Assembly (NCBI GenBank): GCA_963801035.1
Contig: CAWDDF010000002.1
Span: 1-64,000, forward strand
Source of the DNA: JACCZX01 sp963801035
GTDB lineage: Bacteria > Pseudomonadota > Gammaproteobacteria > Burkholderiales > Burkholderiaceae_F
Length of the DNA: 64,000 nucleotides
Reading direction: 5' to 3'
Shown: positions 37,722 to 45,966 of the stretch, piece by piece
Position numbering within the stretch: position 1 is the first letter of the stretch
Layout of the letters: the number at the start of each line of letters is the position of its first letter
Program-made: the position numbers and the translations under genes
The notes under the pieces: generated by a model
Database searches by the model: none
What the model was told of the DNA's origin: nothing
What the model saw: only the letters and a program-made list of their open reading frames with translations

Positions 37722-39434
37722 ATGGAGTTAAGCGGCGCCGAAATCGTCGTTCGATGTTTGCAGGATGAGGGAGTCAAGCACGTCTTCGGGTATCCGGGCG
37801 GCGCTGTCCTTTTCATCTACGACGAAATCTTCAAGCAAGACAAGTTTCAGCACATTCTCGTGCGGCACGAGCAGGCTGCCGTGCATGCGGCTGACGCGTA
37901 TTCGCGCTCGAGCAATCGCACCGGAGTGGCGCTGGTGACGAGCGGGCCGGGCGTAACCAACGCAGTGACCGGTATTGCCACTGCGTACATGGATTCCGTC
38001 CCGATGGTTGTGCTGACGGGTCAGGTGCCAACGCACGCGATCGGACTCGATGCGTTCCAGGAGTGCGATACGGTCGGCATCACGCGCCCGTGCGTCAAGC
38101 ACAACTTTCTGGTGAAGGACGTGCGCGAGCTCGCCGGCGCGATCAAAAAGGCCTTTTACATCGCGCAAAGCGGACGTCCCGGTCCGGTGCTGGTCGACAT
38201 ACCGAAGGATGTGACGGTCGCGCGCTGCGAGTACGAATATCCGCGCGAAGTGTCGATGCGCTCGTACAAGCCGGTATCCAAGGGACACACGGGTCAGATC
38301 AAGAAAGCGGTGCAATTGCTGCTCGCGGCTGAGCGGCCGATGGTCTATACGGGTGGCGGCGTGATCTTGGCCAATGCCGCCGATCTGCTCAATCGCTTCG
38401 TCAATCTGCTCGGGTTTCCGTGTACCAACACGCTGATGGGGCTCGGCGCATTCGAAGCGAACAACGAAAAATTCGTCGGAATGCCCGGCATGCACGGCAC
38501 CTACGAAGCCAACATGGCGATGCAGCACTGTGACGTGTTGATTGCCATCGGCGCTCGCTTCGACGATCGCGTCATCGGCAATCCGAAACACTTCTCGACG
38601 AATCCGCGCAAGATCATTCACATCGACGTCGATCCGTCGTCGATTTCGAAGCGCGTCAGGGTCGATATACCGATTGTCGGCGACGTGCGCGAAGTATTGA
38701 TCGAGCTGCTGGCTCAGATCGATGCCACAGCCACACGCCCGGATCCGGTCAAGCTGGCTGCGTGGTGGAAGCAGGTCAACGAGTGGCGCAAGAAGGACTG
38801 TCTGCGCTATGAGAAGAACGGAAGTGCAATCAAGCCGCAGTACGTCATTGAGAAGCTATGGGAAGTCACTGGCGGCGACGCTTTCGTTACGTCAGACGTC
38901 GGACAACACCAGATGTGGGCGGCGCAGTACTACCGCTTCAACAAGCCGCGACGGTGGATCAATTCGGGCGGACTTGGAACGATGGGCGTTGGGTTGCCGT
39001 ATGCGATGGGTGTGCAGATGGCAAACCCAGGCGCCGATGTCGCGGTGATCACCGGCGAGGGGTCAATCCAGATGTGTATTCAGGAGCTGTCGACCTGCAA
39101 GCAATATCGTATGACTCCCAAGATCATCAACCTAAATAATCGCTATCTAGGGATGGTGCGGCAGTGGCAGCAGATCGACTACGGCGGCCGCTACGCGGAG
39201 TCTTACGTTGACGCACTGCCTGACTTCGTGAAGCTCGCTGAGGCCTACGGCCATGTCGGGTTCCAGATCGATAAGCCTGGCGACGTGGAACCCGTTTTGA
39301 AGGAAGCGTTCGGAAAGTACAAGGACCGGTTGGTCTTTCTCGACTTCATCACCGACCAGAAGGAGAACGTGTGGCCGATGGTGAAGGCCGGTAAAGGACT
39401 CACTGAAATGTTGCTCGGAAGTGAGGACCTATGA
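37722..39434 (+). CDS. ilvB: Acetolactate synthase, large (catalytic) subunit
   Basis: A 570-residue thiamine-diphosphate enzyme, first step of valine/leucine synthesis and second step of isoleucine synthesis. The catalytic Glu is in VRHEQAAVHAADAYSR near residue 50. FAD-linked middle-domain segments include VYTGGGVILAN and MHGTYEANMAM. The TPP/Mg motif reads ITGEGSIQMCIQELSTCKQY with NLNNRYLGMVRQWQ; Glu replaces the usual Asp of GDGS, as is common in betaproteobacterial copies. ATG 37722 follows GAGAGGG. The small-subunit gene overlaps its stop by four bases. Intact. It could equally be called ilvI by E. coli naming. Confidence 0.96.
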   Translation: MELSGAEIVVRCLQDEGVKHVFGYPGGAVLFIYDEIFKQDKFQHILVRHEQAAVHAADAYSRSSNRTGVALVTSGPGVTNAVTGIATAYMDSVPMVVLTGQVPTHAIGLDAFQECDTVGITRPCVKHNFLVKDVRELAGAIKKAFYIAQSGRPGPVLVDIPKDVTVARCEYEYPREVSMRSYKPVSKGHTGQIKKAVQLLLAAERPMVYTGGGVILANAADLLNRFVNLLGFPCTNTLMGLGAFEANNEKFVGMPGMHGTYEANMAMQHCDVLIAIGARFDDRVIGNPKHFSTNPRKIIHIDVDPSSISKRVRVDIPIVGDVREVLIELLAQIDATATRPDPVKLAAWWKQVNEWRKKDCLRYEKNGSAIKPQYVIEKLWEVTGGDAFVTSDVGQHQMWAAQYYRFNKPRRWINSGGLGTMGVGLPYAMGVQMANPGADVAVITGEGSIQMCIQELSTCKQYRMTPKIINLNNRYLGMVRQWQQIDYGGRYAESYVDALPDFVKLAEAYGHVGFQIDKPGDVEPVLKEAFGKYKDRLVFLDFITDQKENVWPMVKAGKGLTEMLLGSEDL

Positions 39435-39922
39435 GACACATCATCTCGGTGCTTGTCGAAAACGAGCCGGGCGCGCTGTCGCGCGTGGTCGGCCTGTTCT
39501 CAGCGCGCGGCTATAACATCGAAACCCTGACTGTCGCGCCGACCGAAGACCCATCGCTGTCACGCATGACGATCGTCAGCGTCGGCTCAGACGACGTGAT
39601 CGAGCAGATCACCAAGCACTTGAACCGGTTGATCGAAGTGGTCAAAGTTGTCGATCTGACGGAAGGTGATTACATCGAGCGCGAGCTGATGTTGATCAAG
39701 CTGCGCGCCGTAGGCAAGGAGCGCGACGAGATCAAGCGGATGGCCGATATCTTTCGCGGTCGCATTATCGATGTCACCGAGCGCAGCTATACGATCGAGT
39801 TGACCGGCAACGGCGCGAAGCTCGACGCGTTTATCAACGCGGTTGATCGCGCCGCCATTCTCGAAACCGTGCGTACCGGTGGTTCAGGAGTCGGCCGCGG
39901 TGAAAGAATTTTGAGAGTTTAG
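39431..39922 (+). CDS. ilvH: Acetolactate synthase, small (regulatory) subunit
   Basis: A 163-residue regulatory subunit giving valine feedback inhibition and stabilising the catalytic subunit. The N-terminal ACT domain is MRHIISVLVENEPGALSRVV with GLFSARGYNIETLTVAPTED, the classic IlvH/IlvN start. The C-terminal ACT-like half contains ERELMLIKLRAVGKERDEIK and GRIIDVTERSYTIELTGN. ATG 39431 overlaps the ilvB stop (ATGA), and ilvC begins nine bases after its stop with AGGGGGAG as ribosome binding site. Intact and of family-typical length. Confidence 0.97.
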   Translation: MRHIISVLVENEPGALSRVVGLFSARGYNIETLTVAPTEDPSLSRMTIVSVGSDDVIEQITKHLNRLIEVVKVVDLTEGDYIERELMLIKLRAVGKERDEIKRMADIFRGRIIDVTERSYTIELTGNGAKLDAFINAVDRAAILETVRTGGSGVGRGERILRV

Positions 39923-39930
39923 GGGGAGCA

Positions 39931-40948
39931 ATGAAAATCTATTACGACAAAGACGCCGATCTGTCGCTCGTTAAAGGCAAGCACGTCGCGATCATCGGTT
40001 ACGGATCGCAAGGTCATGCGCACGCGCAGAATCTGACCGACTCAGGTGTGAAGGTAACGATCGGCCTGCGGACGCGGCGGCGTGTCATGGAAAAAAGCGG
40101 AGGGGGCCGGCCTCAAGGTTAAGGAGGTCGCCGACGCCGTGAAGGAAGCCGACATCGTCATGGTGCTGCTTCCTGACGAGAGTCACGCGCAGGTTTACAT
40201 GGATTCGATAGCGGCCAACATGAAGCAGGGGGCCGCGCTCGCCTTTGCGCATGGCTTCAACATTCATTACGGGCAGATTCAGCCACGTCCGGATCTCGAC
40301 GTGATCATGATCGCGCCAAAGGCGCCGGGACACACGGTGCGCTCGACCTACAAGCAGGGAGGCGGCGTGCCGTGTCTGATCGCGATGCATAAAGACGCCT
40401 CCGGCATGGCTCGCGACCTGGCGCTGTCGTACGCGTGCGCGATCGGGGGTGGCAAAGCCGGCATCATCGAAACGAATTTCCGCGAAGAGACGGAAACCGA
40501 TCTGTTCGGCGAGCAGACCGTCCTGTGTGGCGGCGTGGTCGAGCTGATCAAGGCGGGCTATGAAACCCTGACCGATGCCGGGTACGCACCCGAAATGGCG
40601 TACTTCGAGTGCCTGCACGAGGTAAAGTTGATCGTCGATCTGATCTACGAGGGCGGCATCGCGAACATGAATTACTCGATCTCGAACAATGCCGAATACG
40701 GTGAATACGTGACTGGCCCCAAAATCGTCACGGAAGAAACGAAGAACGCCATGCGCGCTGCATTGGAGCGCATCCAGACAGGAGAATACGCACGGGATTT
40801 CATCCTCGAAAATCGCGCCGGTGCACCGACGTTGACTGCGCGACGTCGTCTGACGGCCGAGCATCCGATCGAGCAGATCGGTGAAAAACTGAGAGGGATG
40901 ATGCCCTGGATCAAGGCGAACCGCCTCGTTGATCAGGCCAAGAACTGA
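39931..40948 (+). CDS. ilvC: Ketol-acid reductoisomerase (one-base frameshift)
   Basis: The class I enzyme of about 338 residues, converting acetolactate to dihydroxyisovalerate with NADPH. The first frame gives MKIYYDKDADLSLVKGKHVA and IIGYGSQGHAHAQNL (nucleotide loop). The second resumes at GVSWKKAEGAGLKVKEVADA with LLPDESHAQVY, MIAPKAPGHTVRSTYKQGGG, EETETDLFGEQTVLCGGV (metal-binding Asp/Glu) and FECLHEVKLIVDLIYEGGI. One extra C near 40075 (GGACGCGGCGGCGTG) explains the break: without it the text reads GLRTGGVSW. Since ilvC is needed for branched-chain amino acids and all else is conserved, I think the indel is a sequence error. Confidence 0.94.
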
Positions 40949-40958
40949 TTGGGGCGTC

Positions 40959-41672
40959 ATGAAACGACTCCTCGCGATTTTTATCGTGCTGATTTCAGCG
41001 GCCGCGGTTGCTCAGCAGCCGTCGCTTCCCCTTCAGGCGGGCGGCACGCTGGTCTTGATGACGGGTGCGGCGGAAGTCGAGCTCGCGAACGACGAAGCTG
41101 TTGCCAATTTTTATTATGAAGCGCAGGACGCCGATCTAACGCGCGCGCAGTCGACGGTCAATCAGCGTGTCGGCGATGGCACCGCCGCACTTAGACGTGC
41201 AGATCCAAAAGCCCAGATTGAAACGTCGGGCTACAGCAGCTACCCGGTGTACTCGAGCGGCAGCAATCGCACGATCACCGGCTGGCGTGTGCGACAAGGC
41301 GTGACGGTCCGCACAGACAATCTGGCGGCGCTTGCGAAGACGGTCGCGGCCGCGCAACCAACTCTGGCATTGGGTGGCGTTGATTTCAGACTTTCAAAGG
41401 CAGCGCGCGACAAGGTCGAGGCGCAGCTGATCCAGCTTGCGATCGCGAATCTGAACTCTCGCTTTGCCGCCGCGGGTCAATCGATGGGCGTTCCAGCGAA
41501 TCGTATTCGCGTCGAAGAAATCAACTTCGGTGTGCGCGAGGCAGCGCCGCCGCAGCCGATGATGATGCGGTCGGCGATGCAGTCTTCCGACGCTGTGCCG
41601 CCGCCCGTATTCGAATCCGGACGCTCAATCGAGCGACTGACCGTCACCGGAAAGGCGCGATTCTTGCCGTGA
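40959..41672 (+). CDS. SIMPL (DUF541) domain periplasmic protein
   Basis: A 237-residue secreted protein. The signal peptide is MKRLLAIFIVLISAAAVAQQ. The SIMPL domain shows TLVLMTGAAEVELANDEAVA, TSGYSSYPVYSSGSNRTITG, WRVRQGVTVRTDNLAALAKT and a region ending VEEINFGVREAAPPQPMMMR. Members form BP26/OMP28-like channels or rings, and some aid oxidative-stress tolerance; the role here is unknown. ATG 40959 lies ten bases after the ilvC stop, so it is co-transcribed with ilvBHC. Intact. Confidence 0.88.
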   Translation: MKRLLAIFIVLISAAAVAQQPSLPLQAGGTLVLMTGAAEVELANDEAVANFYYEAQDADLTRAQSTVNQRVGDGTAALRRADPKAQIETSGYSSYPVYSSGSNRTITGWRVRQGVTVRTDNLAALAKTVAAAQPTLALGGVDFRLSKAARDKVEAQLIQLAIANLNSRFAAAGQSMGVPANRIRVEEINFGVREAAPPQPMMMRSAMQSSDAVPPPVFESGRSIERLTVTGKARFLP

Positions 41673-41725
41673 TTCTTGCCATAGCGGCTCCGATACCATC
41701 GGCCGTTGGTTCTTAAGGGGCAGCA

Positions 41726-42364
41726 TTGAATTACCCGCATCCAATTCTCGCGCGCGAAGGTTGGCCGTATATCGGCGCCGCAGTCATTGCTGCCATGCTT
41801 GTCACGGTTTTCGCCGGCTTTGCGTGGTCGCTGCCGGTATGGCTGATAGCGATCTTCATCATCCAGTTTTTCCGCGATCCGCCGCGTGCCGTACCGCAAG
41901 ATCCAAATGCCGTTCTGTCGCCTGCCGACGGCCGCGTTGTTCGAGTTCAAAAAACGATCGACCCTTATACGCAGGCCGATGCTTTACTGGTGAGCGTCTT
42001 CATGAATGTGTTCAACGTTCACAGCAACCGCTCTCCGGTCGACGGCACCATCGAGCGTATCGACTATCAGGCCGGGACCTTCGTCAATGCTGATCTGGAC
42101 AAGGCATCGACCGAGAACGAGCGCAACGCGCTGGTGATTAAGTTGCCACGCGGACAGCAGATTTCGGTCGTCCAGGTTGCGGGGCTGATCGCACGCAGAA
42201 TTCTGTGTTACGTCAAGCCGGGACAGACGTTGACGCGCGGGCAGCGCTACGGATTCATCCGCTTCGGTTCGAGAGTCGACGTGTATCTACCGCTGTCGGC
42301 GATCCCACAGGTGGCGGTCGGCGACAAGGTTTATGCAACCTCTACGGTGATCGCCAAACTTTAG
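41726..42364 (+). CDS. psd: Phosphatidylserine decarboxylase proenzyme
   Basis: A 212-residue membrane-associated enzyme making phosphatidylethanolamine from phosphatidylserine; of the short (Psd-II, archaeal-type) class. Two hydrophobic segments near the start (IGAAVIAAMLVTVFAGFAW) anchor it. FFRDPPRAVP, LSPADGRVV and FMNVFNVHSNRSPVDG are conserved. The self-cleavage site that makes the pyruvoyl group is Gly-Ser in IRFGSRVDVYLP. I chose TTG 41726 because TAAGGGG precedes it and MNYPHPILAREGWPYI is the usual N-terminus. The next gene is pssA, which makes its substrate. Confidence 0.94.
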   Translation: MNYPHPILAREGWPYIGAAVIAAMLVTVFAGFAWSLPVWLIAIFIIQFFRDPPRAVPQDPNAVLSPADGRVVRVQKTIDPYTQADALLVSVFMNVFNVHSNRSPVDGTIERIDYQAGTFVNADLDKASTENERNALVIKLPRGQQISVVQVAGLIARRILCYVKPGQTLTRGQRYGFIRFGSRVDVYLPLSAIPQVAVGDKVYATSTVIAKL

Positions 42365-42425
42365 TCCAGTGAAACCGCCGACACTCACACCCACTCGTCC
42401 GCGCCTCGCCGCGTCGGGCGTCGTT

Positions 42426-42468
42426 GCAAATGCTCGCCATAGACACCGCTATGTCTGCGCCGGGGTTT
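42426..42468. repeat. Imperfect hairpin element between psd and pssA
   Basis: CATAG-ACACCG-CTATG forms the tip of an imperfect hairpin that extends outward to CAAA...TTTG. It sits in the 174-base gap between psd and pssA. It resembles dispersed palindromic elements of Burkholderiales (CAAATGCTCGCCATAG type), which I infer from memory only. Confidence 0.4.
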
Positions 42469-42538
42469 GTAAATTCGGCCTAGCCCGCCACGCCGCTGCT
42501 CGGCCGCTCGGGCGTGATTCGACGGTTCCACTGGACTG

Positions 42539-43393
42539 ATGCGCTTTCGCCGCCGCCAACCGCGTCCCTTTGGCCTGCAGGGTTCGCCGATTCTTGACGA
42601 AGTGCCGACCATCGTGCGTCGGCGGCGCGGCATCTATCTGCTGCCGAACCTGTTCACGCTGGGCAATTTGTTCGCAGGATTTTTTGCGATCGTGCAGGCG
42701 ATGAATCAGCAGTTCGAGCTCGCGGCGATCGCGATTTTCGCGGCGCTGGTGCTTGACGGCATGGACGGACGCGTCGCGCGCCTGACCAATACTCAAAGCG
42801 CGTTCGGCGAACAGTTCGATTCGCTTGCGGACATGACGTCGTTCGGCGTCGCGCCCGCACTGGTCATGTATGAGTGGGCGCTGCAGGACCTGGGTCGGTG
42901 GGGCTGGGCGGGCGCATTCGTGTATTGCGCGGGTGCAGCGCTGCGTCTTGCGCGCTTCAACGCAAACCTGGGTGTCATCGACAAGCGGTTCTTTCAGGGA
43001 CTTCCCAGTCCTTCTGCGGCGGCGCTAATTGCGGGTTTTGTGTGGCTTGCCGTCGATAACAAGTTCCCGATCCGCGAAGCATGGCTACCGTGGGCGGCCT
43101 TCTTCCTTACGGTGTATGCCGGCTTCACGATGGTATCGAGCGCGCCTTTTTATAGCGGCAAAAGTTTCCAACTGGGCCGCAGCGTTCCGTTCTGGGTGCT
43201 CGTGGTTGCAATCGCATTGATCTTCTTTGTGTCGTCCGATCCGCCGATCATGCTTTTCACATTGTTTTGTTGCTACGCCTTTTCCGGTTACGTTTATCTT
43301 GCGTGGCGCTGGTACAAACACCAGCCGAACCCGGTCAAGCCGGTGCCGGTAGCTAAAACGCCGCCTCCAGAGGTGCAAAGCAAACCGGAATAA
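42539..43393 (+). CDS. pssA: CDP-diacylglycerol-serine O-phosphatidyltransferase
   Basis: A 284-residue integral membrane enzyme of the CDP-alcohol phosphatidyltransferase family, forming phosphatidylserine from CDP-diacylglycerol and serine. The catalytic motif DGMDGRVARLTN then AFGEQFDSLAD fits DGx2ARx8Gx3Dx3D. The N-terminal GIYLLPNLFTLGNLFAGFFA is conserved. Seven to eight membrane helices can be counted, ending in FCCYAFSGYVYLAWRWY. A Pro/Lys-rich tail follows. The order psd-pssA-leuA is typical for the order. ATG 42539 lacks a strong ribosome binding site, and the Arg-rich first residues could partly be untranslated. Confidence 0.93.
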   Translation: MRFRRRQPRPFGLQGSPILDEVPTIVRRRRGIYLLPNLFTLGNLFAGFFAIVQAMNQQFELAAIAIFAALVLDGMDGRVARLTNTQSAFGEQFDSLADMTSFGVAPALVMYEWALQDLGRWGWAGAFVYCAGAALRLARFNANLGVIDKRFFQGLPSPSAAALIAGFVWLAVDNKFPIREAWLPWAAFFLTVYAGFTMVSSAPFYSGKSFQLGRSVPFWVLVVAIALIFFVSSDPPIMLFTLFCCYAFSGYVYLAWRWYKHQPNPVKPVPVAKTPPPEVQSKPE

Positions 43394-43398
43394 CGTTG

Positions 43399-43427
43399 TT
43401 GTCCGGTTGCCGCTTTCGGCTTAGACT
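43399..43427 (+). promoter_or_regulatory. Possible sigma-70 promoter before leuA
   Basis: TTGTCC and TAGACT are separated by 17 bases just after the pssA stop. Transcription would start near 43434, about two bases before the ATG of the Leu-rich leader peptide. Confidence 0.35.
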
Positions 43428-43435
43428 CGCCGCAC

Positions 43436-43522
43436 ATGAAACGCTTCACCGCTCCCACCGCTCAAATTTCTGCCGCGCTCGGTCTGCTATCCGCGCTGCT
43501 GCTGCGCCCCGCGCGCAGATAA
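43436..43522 (+). CDS. Candidate leucine leader peptide (attenuator ORF) upstream of leuA
   Basis: A 28-codon frame beginning MKRFTAPTAQIS, with the run LGLLSALLL near its end: six Leu in nine codons (CTC, CTG, CTA, CTG, CTG, CTG), and stop TAA at 43520-43522. It lies 83 bases before leuA. Leader peptides rich in the end-product amino acid control transcription by ribosome stalling. Two mutually exclusive hairpins can be drawn: CTGCGC/GCGCAG over the Leu codons, and CGCCTG/CAGGCG near 43552-43577. The second lacks a T-run, so a classic terminator is not evident. There is no clear ribosome binding site; if the promoter above is right, the peptide would be read from a nearly leaderless message. 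Confidence 0.4.
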   Translation: MKRFTAPTAQISAALGLLSALLLRPARR

Positions 43523-43604
43523 CCCCACTCCACAATTTGTGCACTACCGCGCCTGAGCCGCGAGCCAGGCGGGGAAAAACTACGACTATCTGCCGGAGCT
43601 TCCG

Positions 43605-45155
43605 ATGACCGACCGCTTGATTATTTTTGACACCACGTTGCGCGATGGCGAACAGAGCCCTGGCGCGTCGATGACCCGCGAAGAAAAGTTGCGTATCGCA
43701 CGGCAGCTGGAGCGTTTGCGGGTCGACGTCATCGAAGCCGGCTTCGCGGCATCGTCGAACGGCGACTTCGAGGCGGTGAAGTCGATCGCCAACGCGATCA
43801 AGGACTCCATTGTCTGCTCGCTGGCACGCGCCAATGACCGCGACATCAGCCGGGCCGCAGAAGCGCTCGAGGGCGCGAAATCCAAGCGGATCCACACGTT
43901 CATTGCGACCTCGCCGCTGCACATGGAAAAGAAATTGCGCATGTCGCCCGAGCAGGTGCACGAGCAGGCGAAGCTTTCGGTGCGCTTCGCGCGCCAGTTC
44001 ACCGACGACGTCGAGTTTTCGCCCGAAGACGGCTATCGCTCGGAGCCGGATTTCCTTTGCCGCGTTCTCGAGGCGGCGATCGCCGAAGGAGCGACGACCA
44101 TCAACATCCCCGATACCGTCGGTTACGCGGTGCCCGAGTTATACGGCCAGTTCCTGCGCATGTTGCGGGAGCGCGTGCCGAACTCGGACAAGGCAATCTG
44201 GAGCGTGCACTGTCATAACGATCTCGGCATGGCAGTCGCCAACTCGCTGGCGGGCGTGATGATTGGAGGCGCGCGTCAGGTCGAGTGCACGATTAACGGC
44301 CTGGGCGAGCGCGCGGGCAACTGTTCGCTCGAAGAAGTCGTGATGGCGGTAAGAACCCGGCGCGATTTTTTTGATTTGAACGTTGGGGTCGACACGACGC
44401 AAATCGTGCCGGCGTCAAAGCTGGTAGCCGGGATCACGGGCTTTGCAGTTCAGCCGAACAAGGCGGTGGTCGGTGCGAATGCGTTCGCGCACGCCTCAGG
44501 CATCCACCAAGACGGAGTGCTCAAGGCACGCGACACGTACGAGATCATGCGCGCCGAAGATGTCGGCTGGGCCGCGAACAAAATCGTGCTCGGCAAGTTG
44601 TCGGGCCGAAACGCCTTCAAGCAGCGCGTCAACGAACTGGCGATTCCGCTTGAGAGTGAAAATGACTTGAATGTCGCCTTTGCGGCGTTCAAGGAGCTCG
44701 CCGATCGCAAGTCCGAGATCTTCGACGAAGACATCCAGGCGCTTTTTTCAGACGAAGCGGTGACGCCGCACGACGAGCACTTCAAGTTGATCTCGATGAT
44801 GCAAAAGTCCGAAACGGGGGCGCGTCCGCACGCAAAGATCGTGTTCTCGATCGGCGCGGCCAAGGTCTCTGCCGAGGCGGACGGCAACGGGCCTGTCGAC
44901 GCTTCGCTGAAAGCGATCGAAAGCCAGGTCAAGAGCGGCTGCGAGTTGTTGCTTTATTCGGTCAACGCAATCACAACGGGCACCGAAGCGCAAGGCGAGG
45001 TGACCGTGCGGCTGGCGCGCGCCGGCCGCATCGTGAACGGCACCGGCGCCGATCCGGACATCATTGCGGCGTCAGCGAAGGCGTATCTGAATGCCCTGAA
45101 CAAGCTGTACATGACCGGAGAGCGGCTTAACCCGCAGACGTCGGCAGCCGTGTGA
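43605..45155 (+). CDS. leuA: 2-isopropylmalate synthase
   Basis: A 516-residue enzyme condensing acetyl-CoA with 2-oxoisovalerate, first committed step to leucine. The TIM-barrel opens with IIFDTTLRDGEQSPGASMTR (metal-binding Asp and catalytic Arg). The HxH metal motif is in WSVHCHNDLGMAVANS, and INGLGERAGNCSLEEVVMAV follows. The C-terminal LeuA allosteric domain starts near residue 390 (DEHFKLISMMQKSETGARPH), giving leucine feedback inhibition. ATG 43605 follows GGAG. The length matches bacterial LeuA. It is downstream of a Leu-rich candidate leader peptide. Intact. Confidence 0.97.
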   Translation: MTDRLIIFDTTLRDGEQSPGASMTREEKLRIARQLERLRVDVIEAGFAASSNGDFEAVKSIANAIKDSIVCSLARANDRDISRAAEALEGAKSKRIHTFIATSPLHMEKKLRMSPEQVHEQAKLSVRFARQFTDDVEFSPEDGYRSEPDFLCRVLEAAIAEGATTINIPDTVGYAVPELYGQFLRMLRERVPNSDKAIWSVHCHNDLGMAVANSLAGVMIGGARQVECTINGLGERAGNCSLEEVVMAVRTRRDFFDLNVGVDTTQIVPASKLVAGITGFAVQPNKAVVGANAFAHASGIHQDGVLKARDTYEIMRAEDVGWAANKIVLGKLSGRNAFKQRVNELAIPLESENDLNVAFAAFKELADRKSEIFDEDIQALFSDEAVTPHDEHFKLISMMQKSETGARPHAKIVFSIGAAKVSAEADGNGPVDASLKAIESQVKSGCELLLYSVNAITTGTEAQGEVTVRLARAGRIVNGTGADPDIIAASAKAYLNALNKLYMTGERLNPQTSAAV

Positions 45156-45280
45156 CTTCGGCCTGGACTACGCATCCCGACCCTGGGGGAGGGCTCGTGC
45201 TCGACGTTTCAGCACTGCTACAATCACGCGCTTTTCACGGCACGGCCATCCTTCCGTGTCCGCGAGTCGCAGTACCAACA

Positions 45281-45298
45281 GTTAACGCCCGCGTTAAC
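45281..45298 (+). promoter_or_regulatory. Perfect inverted repeat in the rpsO leader
   Basis: GTTAACGC-CC-GCGTTAAC ends 14 bases before the rpsO ATG and directly before its ribosome binding site (AAAGGGA). As RNA it would form a hairpin next to the translation start, a plausible site for S15 autoregulation or a repressor site. A -10-like TACAAT lies near 45219. Confidence 0.45.
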
Positions 45299-45312
45299 GC
45301 GAAAGGGACGCC

Positions 45313-45582
45313 ATGTCAGTTGCAGATATCAACAAGTCGGAAATCGTCGCCAAGTATCAGCGCGCCCAGGCCGATACCGGATCCCCAGAAGTGCAGATTG
45401 CGCTGTTGACGGCGCGCATCAACGAGCTTACCGATCACTTCAAGGCGCACGTCAAGGACCATCACTCACGCCGCGGTCTGCTGAAAATGGTCAGCCGACG
45501 CCGCAAGTTGCTCGATTATTTGAAAGGCAAGAACCCCGAATCGTACAAGGGGCTAATCGATAGCCTCGGACTGCGCAAGTAG
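45313..45582 (+). CDS. rpsO: 30S ribosomal protein S15
   Basis: An 89-residue ribosomal protein that binds 16S rRNA helices 20-22 at an early step of small-subunit assembly. The sequence carries the full family pattern: EIVAKYQRAQADTGSPEVQI, ALLTARINELTDHFKAHVKD, HHSRRGLLKMVSRRRKLLDY and LKGKNPESYKGLIDSLGLRK. ATG 45313 follows AAAGGGA. It precedes pnp, as in most proteobacteria, but a 270-base foldback element is inserted between the two genes. Intact and exactly of normal length. Confidence 0.98.
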   Translation: MSVADINKSEIVAKYQRAQADTGSPEVQIALLTARINELTDHFKAHVKDHHSRRGLLKMVSRRRKLLDYLKGKNPESYKGLIDSLGLRK

Positions 45583-45600
45583 TGTCCGGTATGAAACATT

Positions 45601-45868
45601 GGGGCCTGCTCACCCCAAAACATGAGGTGCGTTGGGTCGCAATGCGGACGGCTGCGCGAAGAGCGGCGCTGCCGAATGGTGGTTCCATTCGCAAGCCGCT
45701 CGCCAAAGCAGACGCCGCATTTCGACCCAACCCGGAGGGAAAGGTCGATTGCGGGCGCATTGCGTCGTTGTCGCTTGCTTATTGGTCTGCACCAACGGCG
45801 CTCGCGACGCCTAGCACTGCATCCCGCAATCGGCCTTTCGCACTCACGTTTTGGGGTGAGCAGGCCCC
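45601..45868. repeat. Large multi-stem palindromic element between rpsO and pnp
   Basis: The ends are inverted repeats of about 30 bases: GGGGCCTGCTCACCCCAAAA at 45601 and its complement at 45839-45868 (21 identical bases, then one mismatch and one gap). Inside are two more inverted pairs: TTGGGTCGCAATGCGG (45633) with CCGCATTTCGACCCAA (45714), and GGTCGATTGCGGG (45741) with CCCGCAATCGGCC (45823). It fills most of the 384-base rpsO-pnp gap and carries no gene. The symmetry suggests a MITE-like or REP-type element. Its RNA would fold into a long structure just where E. coli has the RNase III site that controls pnp. Confidence 0.8.
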
Positions 45869-45966
45869 TGGCCCGCGTGGAACGGTCCGCGCGGGCTTTT
45901 TGCGTTCTGTCGCTGCATTCGAATGCAGCCAATGACGAGAGCGCGGCGAATGACAAAGGAATGATC

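Noticed and set aside
37728..38621. 297-residue open frame on the minus strand
   Set aside because: Antisense to ilvB, which is intact and well conserved.
45622..45966. N-terminal extension of PNPase through the upstream repeat
   Set aside because: PNPase begins MFEKVTKSF; the extension translates the palindromic element, and ATG 45967 has a proper ribosome binding site.
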